This document shows positions 9,301 through 17,500 of a stretch of DNA of 64,000 nt, one piece after another; within the stretch, counting starts at the first letter, position 1, and each line of letters begins with the position of its first letter. The notes under the pieces are model-generated. The model worked only from the letters and a program-made list of their open reading frames with translations, was not told the DNA's origin and made no database searches. Position numbers and translations under genes: made by a program. The stretch is from a virus, in the IMG/VR virus record IMGVR_UViG_3300025141_012845, positions 1-64,000 of that record; one strand, 5' to 3'.

Positions 9301-9479
9301 GCCAAGTCAAAATATTCAGGACTCAACTGCGTCTTTGTATGCGCTAAATCGCCACAATGGACGATGCAATCAACCTTTTCTTCTCGTAAAATGTCATATA
9401 TCTTATTAAACACTTCACGATATTCCTGGTGATACTTTAAATTACGAATGTGTGTATCTGCTAAGTGAGCAAATTTCAA
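6324..9479 (-). CDS. Fused SbcD/Mre11 nuclease and SbcC/Rad50 ATPase (gp47-gp46 type), 1051 aa
   Basis: One polypeptide carries both halves of the SbcCD/Mre11-Rad50 complex, which processes DNA ends for recombination and replication. Residues 1-220 hold metallophosphoesterase motifs: D8-x-H10, G43-D44, G78-N-H-D81, H147-H148 and GDIH184. An ABC ATPase follows: Walker A GKNYSGKS (398-405), signature LGSGAEKT (960-967), Walker B FILDEP (989-994) and a late LLISH switch histidine. Between them lie two long charged coiled-coil arms meeting at C722 and C729, the presumed zinc-hook position. T4 has these as separate genes 46 and 47. The start is TTG, with AGAGGT about 6 bases upstream and an unmistakable N-terminus (KFAHLADTH). 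It is followed closely by a small gene and preceded by the primase gene. Confidence 0.92.
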   Translation of the reverse strand: MKFAHLADTHIRNLKYHQEYREVFNKIYDILREEKVDCIVHCGDLAHTKTQLSPEYFDLAQWFLKSLADIAPLYIIPGNHDGNLKNSNRQDAITPIVEALAHPNLHFLKKSGETHLNDKFSLNVLSIFDEENWVEPSDKDKVNIAIHHGSIHGCRTDQNWVMEFGDNDISIFDGHDYALLGDIHKTNQILDDDGRVRYCGSTVQQNHGETNDKGFLLWDIQDKENYAVRAISVPNPKPFMTIDLTPKGKLPRNLQVPENARLRIRANNNLPLNVIKKALDVARATLNPETTTFLNKAAGERGSVEELTKNFLKEDLRDVGIQEKFIKEYLKDYRPSEDVLEKVFEYNRKYNSIVEQEEEVQRNVNWNIVSMEWDNLFNYGEENKIDFENLNGIVGVFGKNYSGKSSIVDGLLYTLYNTTSKNNRKNLHVINQNKDFCNGKLKIAIGKKEYTIERRSEKYEKSLHGETTIEAKTDIEFNRHCKVTEDAESLNGLSRNDTDKNIRKVFGTIDDFLLTSMASQLDSLSFIKEGSTKRKEILAKFIDLVIFDKKFKMAKEETADLKAAVRRLEEKDFDEEISEVEEEMESNQKLTREQKKVCESVKQGLLSLEEEVKQIDLKINSMPAGVVNIESLRKDLQTKAGRMQDLIKENQSNEDKIKDNNAFLEKVVDFKSSFDITDLTEKRSIIAENKKKLDSIVNELNIKNNNLTNLNKKVKLLEEVPCGSEFSHCKFIKDAYVAQNDVNLVQDAIDRLNQNSEKIEGEIVKLDPNKIEDYIEKYNQIVGKEAEKTTEVSDLSLHVEKNNSQIITVQLEVDKLNEKVLEYEKNREVIENLELLVNSKKDIKKNIKKKKDTLQNCEESMLELYKSNGSLEQRLENLKGQQEELRQLREDISAYDLFMRCMHPNGIPYDIIKKKLPIINEEIAKILTNIVNFEVFFEANDKKLEIYIKHPRFDARPIELGSGAEKTISAMAIRLALLGVSNLPKPDMFILDEPGTALDEENMEGFIRILTDMIKTQFKTVLLISHLDSLKDCVDTTIEIDRKDGYAYISQ

Positions 9480-9491
9480 ATTATACCTCTT

Positions 9492-10427
9492 TTATACTTC
9501 TATGGAGTTTAGAGAGTGCTCAACCATAAAAGTGTCTGGATTCATAAATTGAGCACTCTCTTTACGTTCTTGGAATTCTTGCTTTGTCATCTCGCCAACA
9601 TCTTCATAACCAGACGTGTCGATCTTGTAGACCTCCACTCCGTACAAAAGAAGGTTTGAGATTACTTTCATACTTTTCTTCTCTGCATCTTTATCCAAAG
9701 CAACGAAGATTGCAGTGTCGTTTTTAGCAATCTTCTGAAATAATTTACTGTTCTCTCTCAAAGTTGACCCGAGCAAAGGAATAGAATTCGGACCAGCCTT
9801 TATCGCATCAAAAATGCCCTCAACCAACACCAAGTCAGAATCCCAATCAATGAATAGTTCATTAAAAACAACATCTTTTGTGGTCGAAGGGTTCAGATAT
9901 TTTCTCCAATCATTTGTGTAACTTCTAGCAACAAAATAATTTAACCCTCCCTGCTCATTAAATGAGGGGATCAAGATGCGACCTTCAAAGGGGCCTCTGA
10001 CACAATAACCAATCTTCCACCTAATAACATCGTCTCTTGTAATGCCTCGATTTTCAAGATAATTCATTGCTTTTATCGAGGATAGCGGCTGACTCTTACC
10101 TGTTAATGTAACAAATTCTTCTGGTAATGTCAAGTGCTCTTGTTTTTCATCTTTAGTTTCTTTAAAAAGTTCGTCAAAGTTCAGAACCTCTTCTCTCCCA
10201 CTCATAGAATCCCATTCACGAAGCTGTGAGTAGTTGCCGAATCTTCTCACAACTCTTCTAAGCGACCTACCATGCGTATCACATATCCAACACTTATAAC
10301 AATCTTTGTCGACATTAACAGAAAACTTCTGTTTATGGTGATTGCAGTAAGGGCAATAAAAAAGAATCTCGTTATTTGAGGCGAAGGCTTTACCTAATAT
10401 CTGTTTTAGGAATTTAACTTTTTCCAT
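9492..10427 (-). CDS. DnaG-type DNA primase, 311 aa
   Basis: This is a primase that would make RNA primers for lagging-strand synthesis. The N-terminal zinc ribbon has C25-P-Y-C28 and C46-W-I-C49 (with C43 nearby). The central catalytic domain includes a GRILIPSFNEQG segment (about 149-160). The TOPRIM motifs follow: E203-G204 in LVLVEGIFDAIKAG, and D245-K-D247 in ALDKDAEKK. It is much shorter than bacterial DnaG (about 580 aa) and lacks a clear helicase-binding C-terminal domain, as in T4-like phage primases. It overlaps the resolvase gene by 22 bases and precedes the SbcCD fusion, forming a replication-recombination group. No replicative helicase is in this window. Confidence 0.85.
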   Translation of the reverse strand: MEKVKFLKQILGKAFASNNEILFYCPYCNHHKQKFSVNVDKDCYKCWICDTHGRSLRRVVRRFGNYSQLREWDSMSGREEVLNFDELFKETKDEKQEHLTLPEEFVTLTGKSQPLSSIKAMNYLENRGITRDDVIRWKIGYCVRGPFEGRILIPSFNEQGGLNYFVARSYTNDWRKYLNPSTTKDVVFNELFIDWDSDLVLVEGIFDAIKAGPNSIPLLGSTLRENSKLFQKIAKNDTAIFVALDKDAEKKSMKVISNLLLYGVEVYKIDTSGYEDVGEMTKQEFQERKESAQFMNPDTFMVEHSLNSIEV

Positions 10428-10936
10428 CCTGCTCTCGCGATGATAAGAGAATCTGCCATATCATAGTATTTTGGTTTTGGATTTCCATACTTTGTATATT
10501 CTACCTCAAAAGACTCCTCATTGTCAAGTAAAAAATTTAAAACTATTTGTTTTGCCTTTTTGCCTCTCTCAACTTTTATTCCGCAAGATTTCCTTGCTGT
10601 TGCTGCTCCGATATATTCCGGTTCTATTTCAAAGTCTCTCTTACAGATATATGATACTATACCATTAAATTTAGCAAGTGTCAACAAAGTTTTTGCAGAT
10701 GATAATCCTGGCCTGAACGCCATTAAAGACTGTTCAATAAAGATCGACTTAAACTTGAGTCTCTTAACATCGTACAATCTAGCCAGCATTTGCTTGACCC
10801 TCTCTGCTTTACTATGCAACGTCGGGAAATGATTTTTATTTCTCAAGTCCCACGCTTCACAATAAAGAACCTTTCCATCATTATCGAGAACAGTTGCTCC
10901 AACAATGCTGGTGCTGATGTCTAATCCAAGTATCAT
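10406..10936 (-). CDS. RuvC-like Holliday junction resolvase, 176 aa
   Basis: An RNase H-fold junction resolvase that would cut branched DNA before packaging. All four expected acidic residues are visible: D6 in ILGLDIST, E68 in IFIEQSL, and D159 and D162 in YYDMADSLIIA. Length matches the RuvC family (about 170 aa). ATG at 10936 overlaps the stop of the preceding structural gene (ATGA), suggesting translational coupling even though the functions differ. Other resolvases of this fold (poxvirus A22 type) are possible, but the reaction should be the same. T4 uses an unrelated enzyme (gp49) for this step. Confidence 0.85.
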   Translation of the reverse strand: MILGLDISTSIVGATVLDNDGKVLYCEAWDLRNKNHFPTLHSKAERVKQMLARLYDVKRLKFKSIFIEQSLMAFRPGLSSAKTLLTLAKFNGIVSYICKRDFEIEPEYIGAATARKSCGIKVERGKKAKQIVLNFLLDNEESFEVEYTKYGNPKPKYYDMADSLIIARAGWKKLNS

Positions 10937-12336
10937 ATATCGAGTTTTAATTTAAAAGTGTAATCTCTTTCTTCGGTCTTCTTAACTGGCGTTGCAACTT
11001 TTGCAATTCCAAGAAGGTTCTTATTTTCATCGTAAATGCCGATTTTTGAAATATAAGTCTCTTTCTTGAAACTTGCCGTATGACAATTATACGAGCTACT
11101 GACAATATTTTTAATAGAAATTTTATTATATTGGTGATAAAAAAGACTTCCCGTGTCAGCAAGCATGCTTGATCCTGAAAATATTACGTTGGTAGAATTA
11201 TCTCCTCCTACAATGATGGACCCCGTCGCGTTTCCATCTATATAACTTGGATTATTCGAATGGTTCAACCTTCCTCTTTCAGCATGAGCCATCATTGTCA
11301 AGACAGGGGTATAATTCGTTCCCTCAAAGCCAAGCCAATAACTTGAAGAAACTAGTGCAGATTGATAAGCGACAGAGCCCGAACCATCAAGTGGTATCCC
11401 CGTTCCCCAATATTCCCACCTTGGCAGGACAGCAGAACCTCCTGTGTAGGTAAGTTTATTGGCGCTGTCATCGTGAATACTTATATCCCAACTGCCCGTT
11501 AATAAAATAATTCCTTCATTATAAAGAACTACACCGGCTACACTGCCGCTTCCACCGCTTCCAGTTGGCCCAACCTGAATCAATTCGCCATTTTGATTTA
11601 TATCTGTACATTGACCAATCAAGGTTCCGCTCAAATAAAATTTTAAATCGACGGTGCCTTTCTCGATTCTACTTCCATAGTACATGGAAGGGATGTTTAT
11701 AAAATTTATGGCTTGTGCTGCTTTATTCCACTCTCCTGACGCGGAAAATGCATAGTGGCGACTGATAGGTTTATAGTGATTGAGCGTATTTTTTAAAGCG
11801 TGTATATAAGAACCTGAAACAGTTGTTGCCTTTTGCTTTTGACTAAGCGGATCAAAAATAATAATTTGTTTACTTTCTGACTTGTTGTTTGCATTTGGAA
11901 AATCTGCAGGATAATATCTTCTGGCAATAGATGCTGACAAAGGATAACTGAAACTGGCTGTTAATATATCTCCGGGATCCGCTTCGTTTACAGAGGCTGT
12001 TGACATTGTCTTAAAGGCTATAGAATCTCCCGTCAAGTGTACAAATGGATGAATCATTGCCTTTACACCGACCTCTGTTGAATAGTTGTAGGTGTGCAAA
12101 TGTTCGGGCCTGTCGACATTTAGTTCGTATAAACTGATATCTCCAACAGGAGTGTGTGTGACATTTCCACTGTGATTGAATGCTACTCCGTCGTTTGTTG
12201 GAGGTAATAAACTACCTGTATCAAAGGGGGCATTATTGTAAAAAACACTGCCGCTATAAATTATTAAATTTGTTTTTGGGCGCGTTTTTATTCTATTGTA
12301 AAAAACATCATTTCTTCCGAATCTGTATAAAGGCAT
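10933..12336 (-). CDS. Virion structural protein (467 aa), paralogue of the next upstream gene
   Basis: No enzyme motif is seen. The sequence is rich in Ser, Gly, Thr and Asn with SGSS-type linkers, typical of beta-rich tail or fibre proteins. Its last 45 residues (YISKIGIYDENKNLLGIAK...PVKKT) match the last 42 of the neighbouring 378-aa protein, and the NHSNNPSYIDG segment matches NYSSNPTYVSG there. The two probably arose by duplication and may pack together in the tail. N-terminal YRFGRNDVFYNRIKT is not shared. It ends 4 bases inside the resolvase start. Confidence 0.75.
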   Translation of the reverse strand: MPLYRFGRNDVFYNRIKTRPKTNLIIYSGSVFYNNAPFDTGSLLPPTNDGVAFNHSGNVTHTPVGDISLYELNVDRPEHLHTYNYSTEVGVKAMIHPFVHLTGDSIAFKTMSTASVNEADPGDILTASFSYPLSASIARRYYPADFPNANNKSESKQIIIFDPLSQKQKATTVSGSYIHALKNTLNHYKPISRHYAFSASGEWNKAAQAINFINIPSMYYGSRIEKGTVDLKFYLSGTLIGQCTDINQNGELIQVGPTGSGGSGSVAGVVLYNEGIILLTGSWDISIHDDSANKLTYTGGSAVLPRWEYWGTGIPLDGSGSVAYQSALVSSSYWLGFEGTNYTPVLTMMAHAERGRLNHSNNPSYIDGNATGSIIVGGDNSTNVIFSGSSMLADTGSLFYHQYNKISIKNIVSSSYNCHTASFKKETYISKIGIYDENKNLLGIAKVATPVKKTEERDYTFKLKLDI

Positions 12337-12351
12337 CTTCCAACAACCATC

Positions 12352-13488
12352 TTAAAAGTCCAGTCTAACACGCAAAGTAAGTTCGCTTTCAGGAGTTTTT
12401 TTGATGGGCTCGGACAGTTTTGCCACTGCCATAAGTTCGTTTTCTGCAGAATACAACCCAACCGTTGTTACATATGAAACTGGTTGATCCAAGCTGGACT
12501 CTTTAACTCTGATTTTGCTCCCGGAAACATACGTTGGGTTAGAACTGTAATTAAACTCATTGTGTCTCATTCTACAAAAGTGAACTGTAGAGTTTAACTC
12601 TGTTGTATTATTAAAATCTAAGTTCTTCCATCTGTTTCGAAGACCGTCACAACTTCTTTGAATTGTTGAACCAGTAAGAGTGTCATGTGCAGTTTGGGTT
12701 CCGGTCTCAAATTGATCACGAAGAATATCTACAGAGGCGGAAAGAATTCCTCTTCCATTCCAACCATCAGCATCACCTGAGTTTATCATGAACGCTGAAG
12801 CGGAAAGAACTGCGATTCCTGCTTGATAGAACAATAGCCCAACTGGGAATGTTATATCTCCTGTGGTGATATTGTCTGCTCCGCTTAGAGGAGTTCCCAT
12901 ACTGTTACTCGCACTTAAAATTGCATACTCTCCGGCAGGCGAATCAGTGAAATAATCAGTAAGTCCGTTTGTGTCCGCAAGCTTAATTGTTTTTTCAAAG
13001 GGTTGAGTAGATGTTGCATTCACACCAACCTCAAGACTAAAAGATCCCTTTTTAACTTCATCTTTAGTCAACAATCTTGAGAAGTTAACAAAATAAACTT
13101 CTCTCATATTAATCGATTGTCCAGGAATTTTAAATTCTTTGATTGATCCAGTGATATCGTGACCCATCAATACTTGCGCCATTTGATTATAAAGGTTAAT
13201 CTTTTTAGCATTTTGCGAATTGCCAGAAGCCGAAAGCGCAGATCTTGAACCATATCCGACAGTTAAGTCATAAATATGATTAGCAGAAGAACTTAAATAA
13301 GGATAGTCATACACAGACTCAAACATTCCGTGAGAGTATGTTTTAATATGCGGTTCGCTGCCAAGAGCGGTTGCTGCAGTTCCGTATGTTCCTGAAACAA
13401 TCGATCCCGTAAGCGGGATTGCTTCATGAAGAAGCGTTTTAGTTGTTACCTTATCTGAAGGGTGGAGATCTTTGAATGTGTTAGCCAT
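12352..13488 (-). CDS. Virion structural protein (378 aa), paralogue of the next downstream gene
   Basis: It starts MANTFKDLHPSDKVTTKTLLHE and ends with the YVTTVGLYSAENELMAVAK...KKT module shared with the 467-aa protein encoded just downstream. The body is Ser/Gly-rich and beta-like, without catalytic motifs. The segment EFNYSSNPTYVSG (about residues 311-323) is a second shared landmark. The gene lies in an uninterrupted tail block and is separated from its neighbours by 11-15 bases. A tail or baseplate-peripheral role is inferred from context and repeats. Confidence 0.75.
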   Translation of the reverse strand: MANTFKDLHPSDKVTTKTLLHEAIPLTGSIVSGTYGTAATALGSEPHIKTYSHGMFESVYDYPYLSSSANHIYDLTVGYGSRSALSASGNSQNAKKINLYNQMAQVLMGHDITGSIKEFKIPGQSINMREVYFVNFSRLLTKDEVKKGSFSLEVGVNATSTQPFEKTIKLADTNGLTDYFTDSPAGEYAILSASNSMGTPLSGADNITTGDITFPVGLLFYQAGIAVLSASAFMINSGDADGWNGRGILSASVDILRDQFETGTQTAHDTLTGSTIQRSCDGLRNRWKNLDFNNTTELNSTVHFCRMRHNEFNYSSNPTYVSGSKIRVKESSLDQPVSYVTTVGLYSAENELMAVAKLSEPIKKTPESELTLRVRLDF

Positions 13489-13499
13489 TATTTTTACCT

Positions 13500-14489
13500 T
13501 TATACCATTTTAACGAATCTAACAGGAATGTCAATTCTTGCGCCCGTTGTTTGTCCCGTTACTCTTACAACAGTGTCAATGTACTTTACAGATTGAACAG
13601 TCGAACTAGCATCCGAAGAGCGAGTCCAATTGCCTGACGCTCCAAGTTTATCAAACAGGAAGTCACTTTGTTGAAGATCTATAGAGGACAATATCTTAAA
13701 TTCAAGTTTTGTACCGCGTGGCCCTTTGATAACAGACTCGCTCTTATCAGCAGAACTTGTATCCGTCGTCAGGTCTCCTATTAAAGTTCCTGTTGAGGTA
13801 GAGCCTGCTGAAATATAATAGTGGTGAATGTTGTCGTCGTCAAGAAAACTAAACGGCACTACTTGTGGGTTGTCTGAAGATTTAGTTGCAACTTTGCCAA
13901 GTCTAGCATCGATTTCAATCTTATACTGATTCTCATACAAATCAAAAGACTTAAGTGGGACTGTTGGATCAATCTCGTTTGTGTCCAGTCCCTGATCAAT
14001 TCGTATAATTGAACCTCCGTTTCCGGTGGTTCCTCTGAGAACTCCATTAGAGTTTGCAAATAATCCGGGGTTACTAGACAATGTTTCTTTTTCTGAAGTG
14101 TCTGCGTCAACAAGAACAACAAACTTGTTGTCACCGCCGCCAACCAATGCTTGATTGCTTGTGCTGTTGCGGGCGTTGTCTGAATGCGCTGTCTCGTTCA
14201 GTCGTAAAACTGGGAGATATAGTAAATCGGGATTCTTGATCATTAACAACTTATGCTTCATCATTGATGTGTTATTTGTGAAAGCTTCTAATATTGGGGT
14301 CTGCAAAAGATCTAGATCGTAATATGCGCTTCCATTCGCATGATCCTTATTATAAAGTTCATAATTAATCTCATCGTCTCCCAATGAAAACTTTGCAATA
14401 TTAAAACTTCCCTCAGCCATTCTCTTTCTTCCGAAGTCGGTTAAAACAGCGTCTAAGATGATATCGCCAGAATTGTCTAAGAATCCCAT
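13500..14489 (-). CDS. Virion structural protein (329 aa) with LTDFGRKRMAEG N-terminal module
   Basis: Residues about 9-45 (DIILDAVLTDFGRKRMAEGSF, then FSLGDDEINYELY) form a compact conserved-looking module. It also occurs, diverged, at the start of the 358-aa protein encoded at 21195-22271. The rest is Ser/Asp/Gly-rich and beta-like. TTAGGAG precedes the ATG by about 8 bases. An AT-rich element lies 23 bases further upstream (listed separately). It belongs to the tail structural block; the exact position in the virion cannot be read from sequence. Confidence 0.75.
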   Translation of the reverse strand: MGFLDNSGDIILDAVLTDFGRKRMAEGSFNIAKFSLGDDEINYELYNKDHANGSAYYDLDLLQTPILEAFTNNTSMMKHKLLMIKNPDLLYLPVLRLNETAHSDNARNSTSNQALVGGGDNKFVVLVDADTSEKETLSSNPGLFANSNGVLRGTTGNGGSIIRIDQGLDTNEIDPTVPLKSFDLYENQYKIEIDARLGKVATKSSDNPQVVPFSFLDDDNIHHYYISAGSTSTGTLIGDLTTDTSSADKSESVIKGPRGTKLEFKILSSIDLQQSDFLFDKLGASGNWTRSSDASSTVQSVKYIDTVVRVTGQTTGARIDIPVRFVKMV

Positions 14490-14511
14490 ATTTTTTTTCT
14501 CCTAATTCTTT

Positions 14512-14524
14512 GTTTATAAATAGT
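14512..14524 (-). promoter_or_regulatory. AT-rich element upstream of a structural gene, possible promoter
   Basis: On the coding strand this reads ACTATTTATAAAC, about 23 bases before the ATG at 14489, in a 78-base gap that is unusually long for this window. A similar element precedes the spike-like gene. The exact T4 late octamer TATAAATA appears only on the opposite strand here, so a T4-style late promoter in the useful direction is not established. Confidence 0.2.
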
Positions 14525-14567
14525 TTTGTTTAGTAAAATAGCTCATTTCCTAAAATTTATTACTCTA

Positions 14568-17500
14568 TCAGCACTCTTCCTCATCAGGATCTTGAGTAGT
14601 TGTTATATCAGTTCCCGTCAAATCAGGTGGTATAATTTTGCTGGTCATTGGGTCTTCTACTATCTCCGCCATACTCTCCCAAATGATGTCTTCCTCTGGT
14701 GTTTTGTTATGATTGTGGCTAAATCTAAGAATGAAATCCATCTTTCTGCCAGTTGATTTAGACGTCAGTCTAACCTTAAACTTCCTAAAAGTATCGTCTC
14801 TGAATAAAGACTCTTCTGTTAGCCCGATTGGGACATTGTAAGAGTCGGGTGCTCTTCCGCGAGTAACGTGTCCAGTAGAGGTCCTTTTCTTTCCTTGTGG
14901 GCCATATGCCCAATTATCAAAAACACCAGCAGTGTTTTCGTCCAACACTGATTGTTCATATGTGGGCCTAACCTGTAAGAGTTTTCTCATTGGCTTGGTA
15001 AAAGTTTCTTTTGGATCCTGAAATTCAAATATTTTGGTTGCCAAATACACCGCTCCGGAGTTGTTTACTAACTCAATTTCATATATGCTAGTCGGATTAG
15101 ACATATTGCCTCTGCTATCTTTGGCTCTAAAAATATAATAATATTTCTTATTTGGAACAATGTTCTCAAAGTGCCCAATCGAAGACGCACCATCTAAAGG
15201 AATCTCTTTATAATAGTTTCCGTCTACAGAGTTATCATAAGTCGCCTTTCCGAAATCCATATAACTTGTAGGCTTGTATCCTAGTCTGAAAACCTCATAT
15301 GAAACTGGGATGTCGTCTGTTTTATATATTAGAGGAAAGTTGTTTTGTATTAAAACTCCAATTTTGGCTTTTAGTTGTAGTACAGGGTTTCCAATACTGG
15401 ATGCTTGTGCATATTTTTGTTCAATAAGGGTCTTTTCTTTAGTGGATATGTTCATGCTACTAAGTTCTTCATCAAAATCAAGAATCTTTGCATTAATATA
15501 TTGATGAATATATTGTGGAACTGGGTCTTCTTCAGGGCGTTGCGTAGAACTGAAAATATTTATAGGCTTTTGTTTAGAGGTCAGTGAACCCTCTCTGAGG
15601 TTGAAGAGAAATTGCCTATCATTATTCTTAAACGGAATAGGCTCAACCTCTGGCGGTGTCGGATTGAGATCGACAACCTTTATAAATGGTGTTTCAAAAT
15701 AGGGTAGTTCAACAATTAAAGGATCGGGAACCGACTCAACTTCTACTCTCAAAGAAAAAGGTCCTGGTTTTGGTGGTACGCCAGGTCCATCTCCTGGACT
15801 AAAGCCTCCTCCTCCAAGACTTACGCCTCTCATTTTATAAGCATATCTTGTGCCAACAATCAACTGTAGTGCCGTAACTACATATTTGTACCCTACTCCG
15901 TACTTGACTTGCGAATCAACATAGTTGAAAACTTCTTTGCTGCCACTATTAAGAAATAAAATTCTTTTTTTGACCTTCTGTTCATCATCGCTGACACCTT
16001 CTCTGATTTTCTCTATAACATATCCTATTGTTTCGCTGTGGGCTAGTTTTCCGTCTAATATTTCTGAAAAACTTCTAGTTTTAGAATATAAAGGTTGTAA
16101 CCCGTGCATTATCCAATCTCTTATGTGCTCATTTTGATCAGCACCAGATGGGCCAACAGGAGTTGCTACTCCATCGACTCCGTGTATAAACTTTAAAAAC
16201 GGCATATAATGTTCTTCGCTATAATCTTTAAAGAAGGTTGTATAATTTGCGTCAGGGGCATCAGATCCCTCACTATTTGAGCTTCCTTCGTCTAATAAAA
16301 GATCTTTAGGCCTTCTCAAAGAAGGGTCATTAACATCTAAAATGGTTGGGTTTGCTGGGTCTTCAATTTCTTGTCCTGGGAAGTTCCCAACAAGAATAGT
16401 CTTCGGCAGATAGTAGTTATACAAAAACCCGCCACATACAAACAGGTTTCTTGCGAATCTTGTTAAATTAAGAGTGTCGCGAGCCACATACTTTGCTTCT
16501 TCTAACTCATCAGGCATTAAACCATCTGTCATCACCAGTGGTGTCACCGTCCAATCATCATGAACTTGTTTTATATACTGTGAAGATTCATTTAAAGATC
16601 TAAAATAGGATGGCCTATCTGGCTTTTCCTGCTTGGCCTCCATAATTCTCTTTACTATTGAATATTCTGGTGAATATTCCAAATCCTTAACCTTTGTAAC
16701 ATCTATTTCGATGAGTTGTTTGCTCAGTCCTGCTACGCCCACTTCTGCTACACCTGGTACTGTATATTCTCTAGACCCTCCGAAAAATAATGGTTTTAGA
16801 CTTCCTGCGTAGGCTGGCTCAGTGTAGAAACTAATTTTATTATAGAAGGGGTACATTGTTATGTTTGCAGGGTTGTCCTCCATTACCCGGATACTTTCAT
16901 CTAGTAAGATGGTGTTCTTAAAGTGATCAAGAGGGGTAATTCCGCCTGACCAAAATGGGTGGTCGGCAGCAGTACCTGATACATACTTTGCCCACTTTTG
17001 GTGGTAATTTTCAGTTTTCGCTTCGCCAGCCTTTAAAAACTTTATTCCAGACCCGGCGTAACCCTCACCCATTGGCACGGCTTCATACGAAAACTGATCT
17101 ACAAAAACATCAAGTTTGCCAGCTAGTGTAACAAATTGGTGATAGTTTTTTTCAGTTGGAAGAAACTCGGGGTTGTCAAAAGTTATCTTATCGAAGGTGT
17201 TGACTTCCATTGAAATCGCATGATGATCAGGCAGAGTGTGTTCTGGTATATAATCTGGCTTTATAGCCTCCTCGTATGATTCGAGCTTGTTTTGAAAAAT
17301 TGGAGAAGTGTGAAAGCCTATAACGTCTTCCGGATGAGAATCTGGTCTTATATACCTCGATACATAATCGTAATATTCTCTTTCTAGTTTTTCATCTTTA
17401 GCGATTATCTCAGAGGCTTTTTGGAAGACCCCTTTGATCTGTACAAGATGCTCCGGAAGGGTTTGATTGTTTGGATATCTTATTTCAAGTATCTCTCTTA

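Noticed and set aside
14514-14521. Perfect T4 late-promoter octamer TATAAATA on the plus strand
   Set aside because: It points away from all genes; an equal octamer at 44914-44921 does the same. Such octamers are expected by chance in AT-rich gaps. I kept only weak calls for the minus-strand elements.
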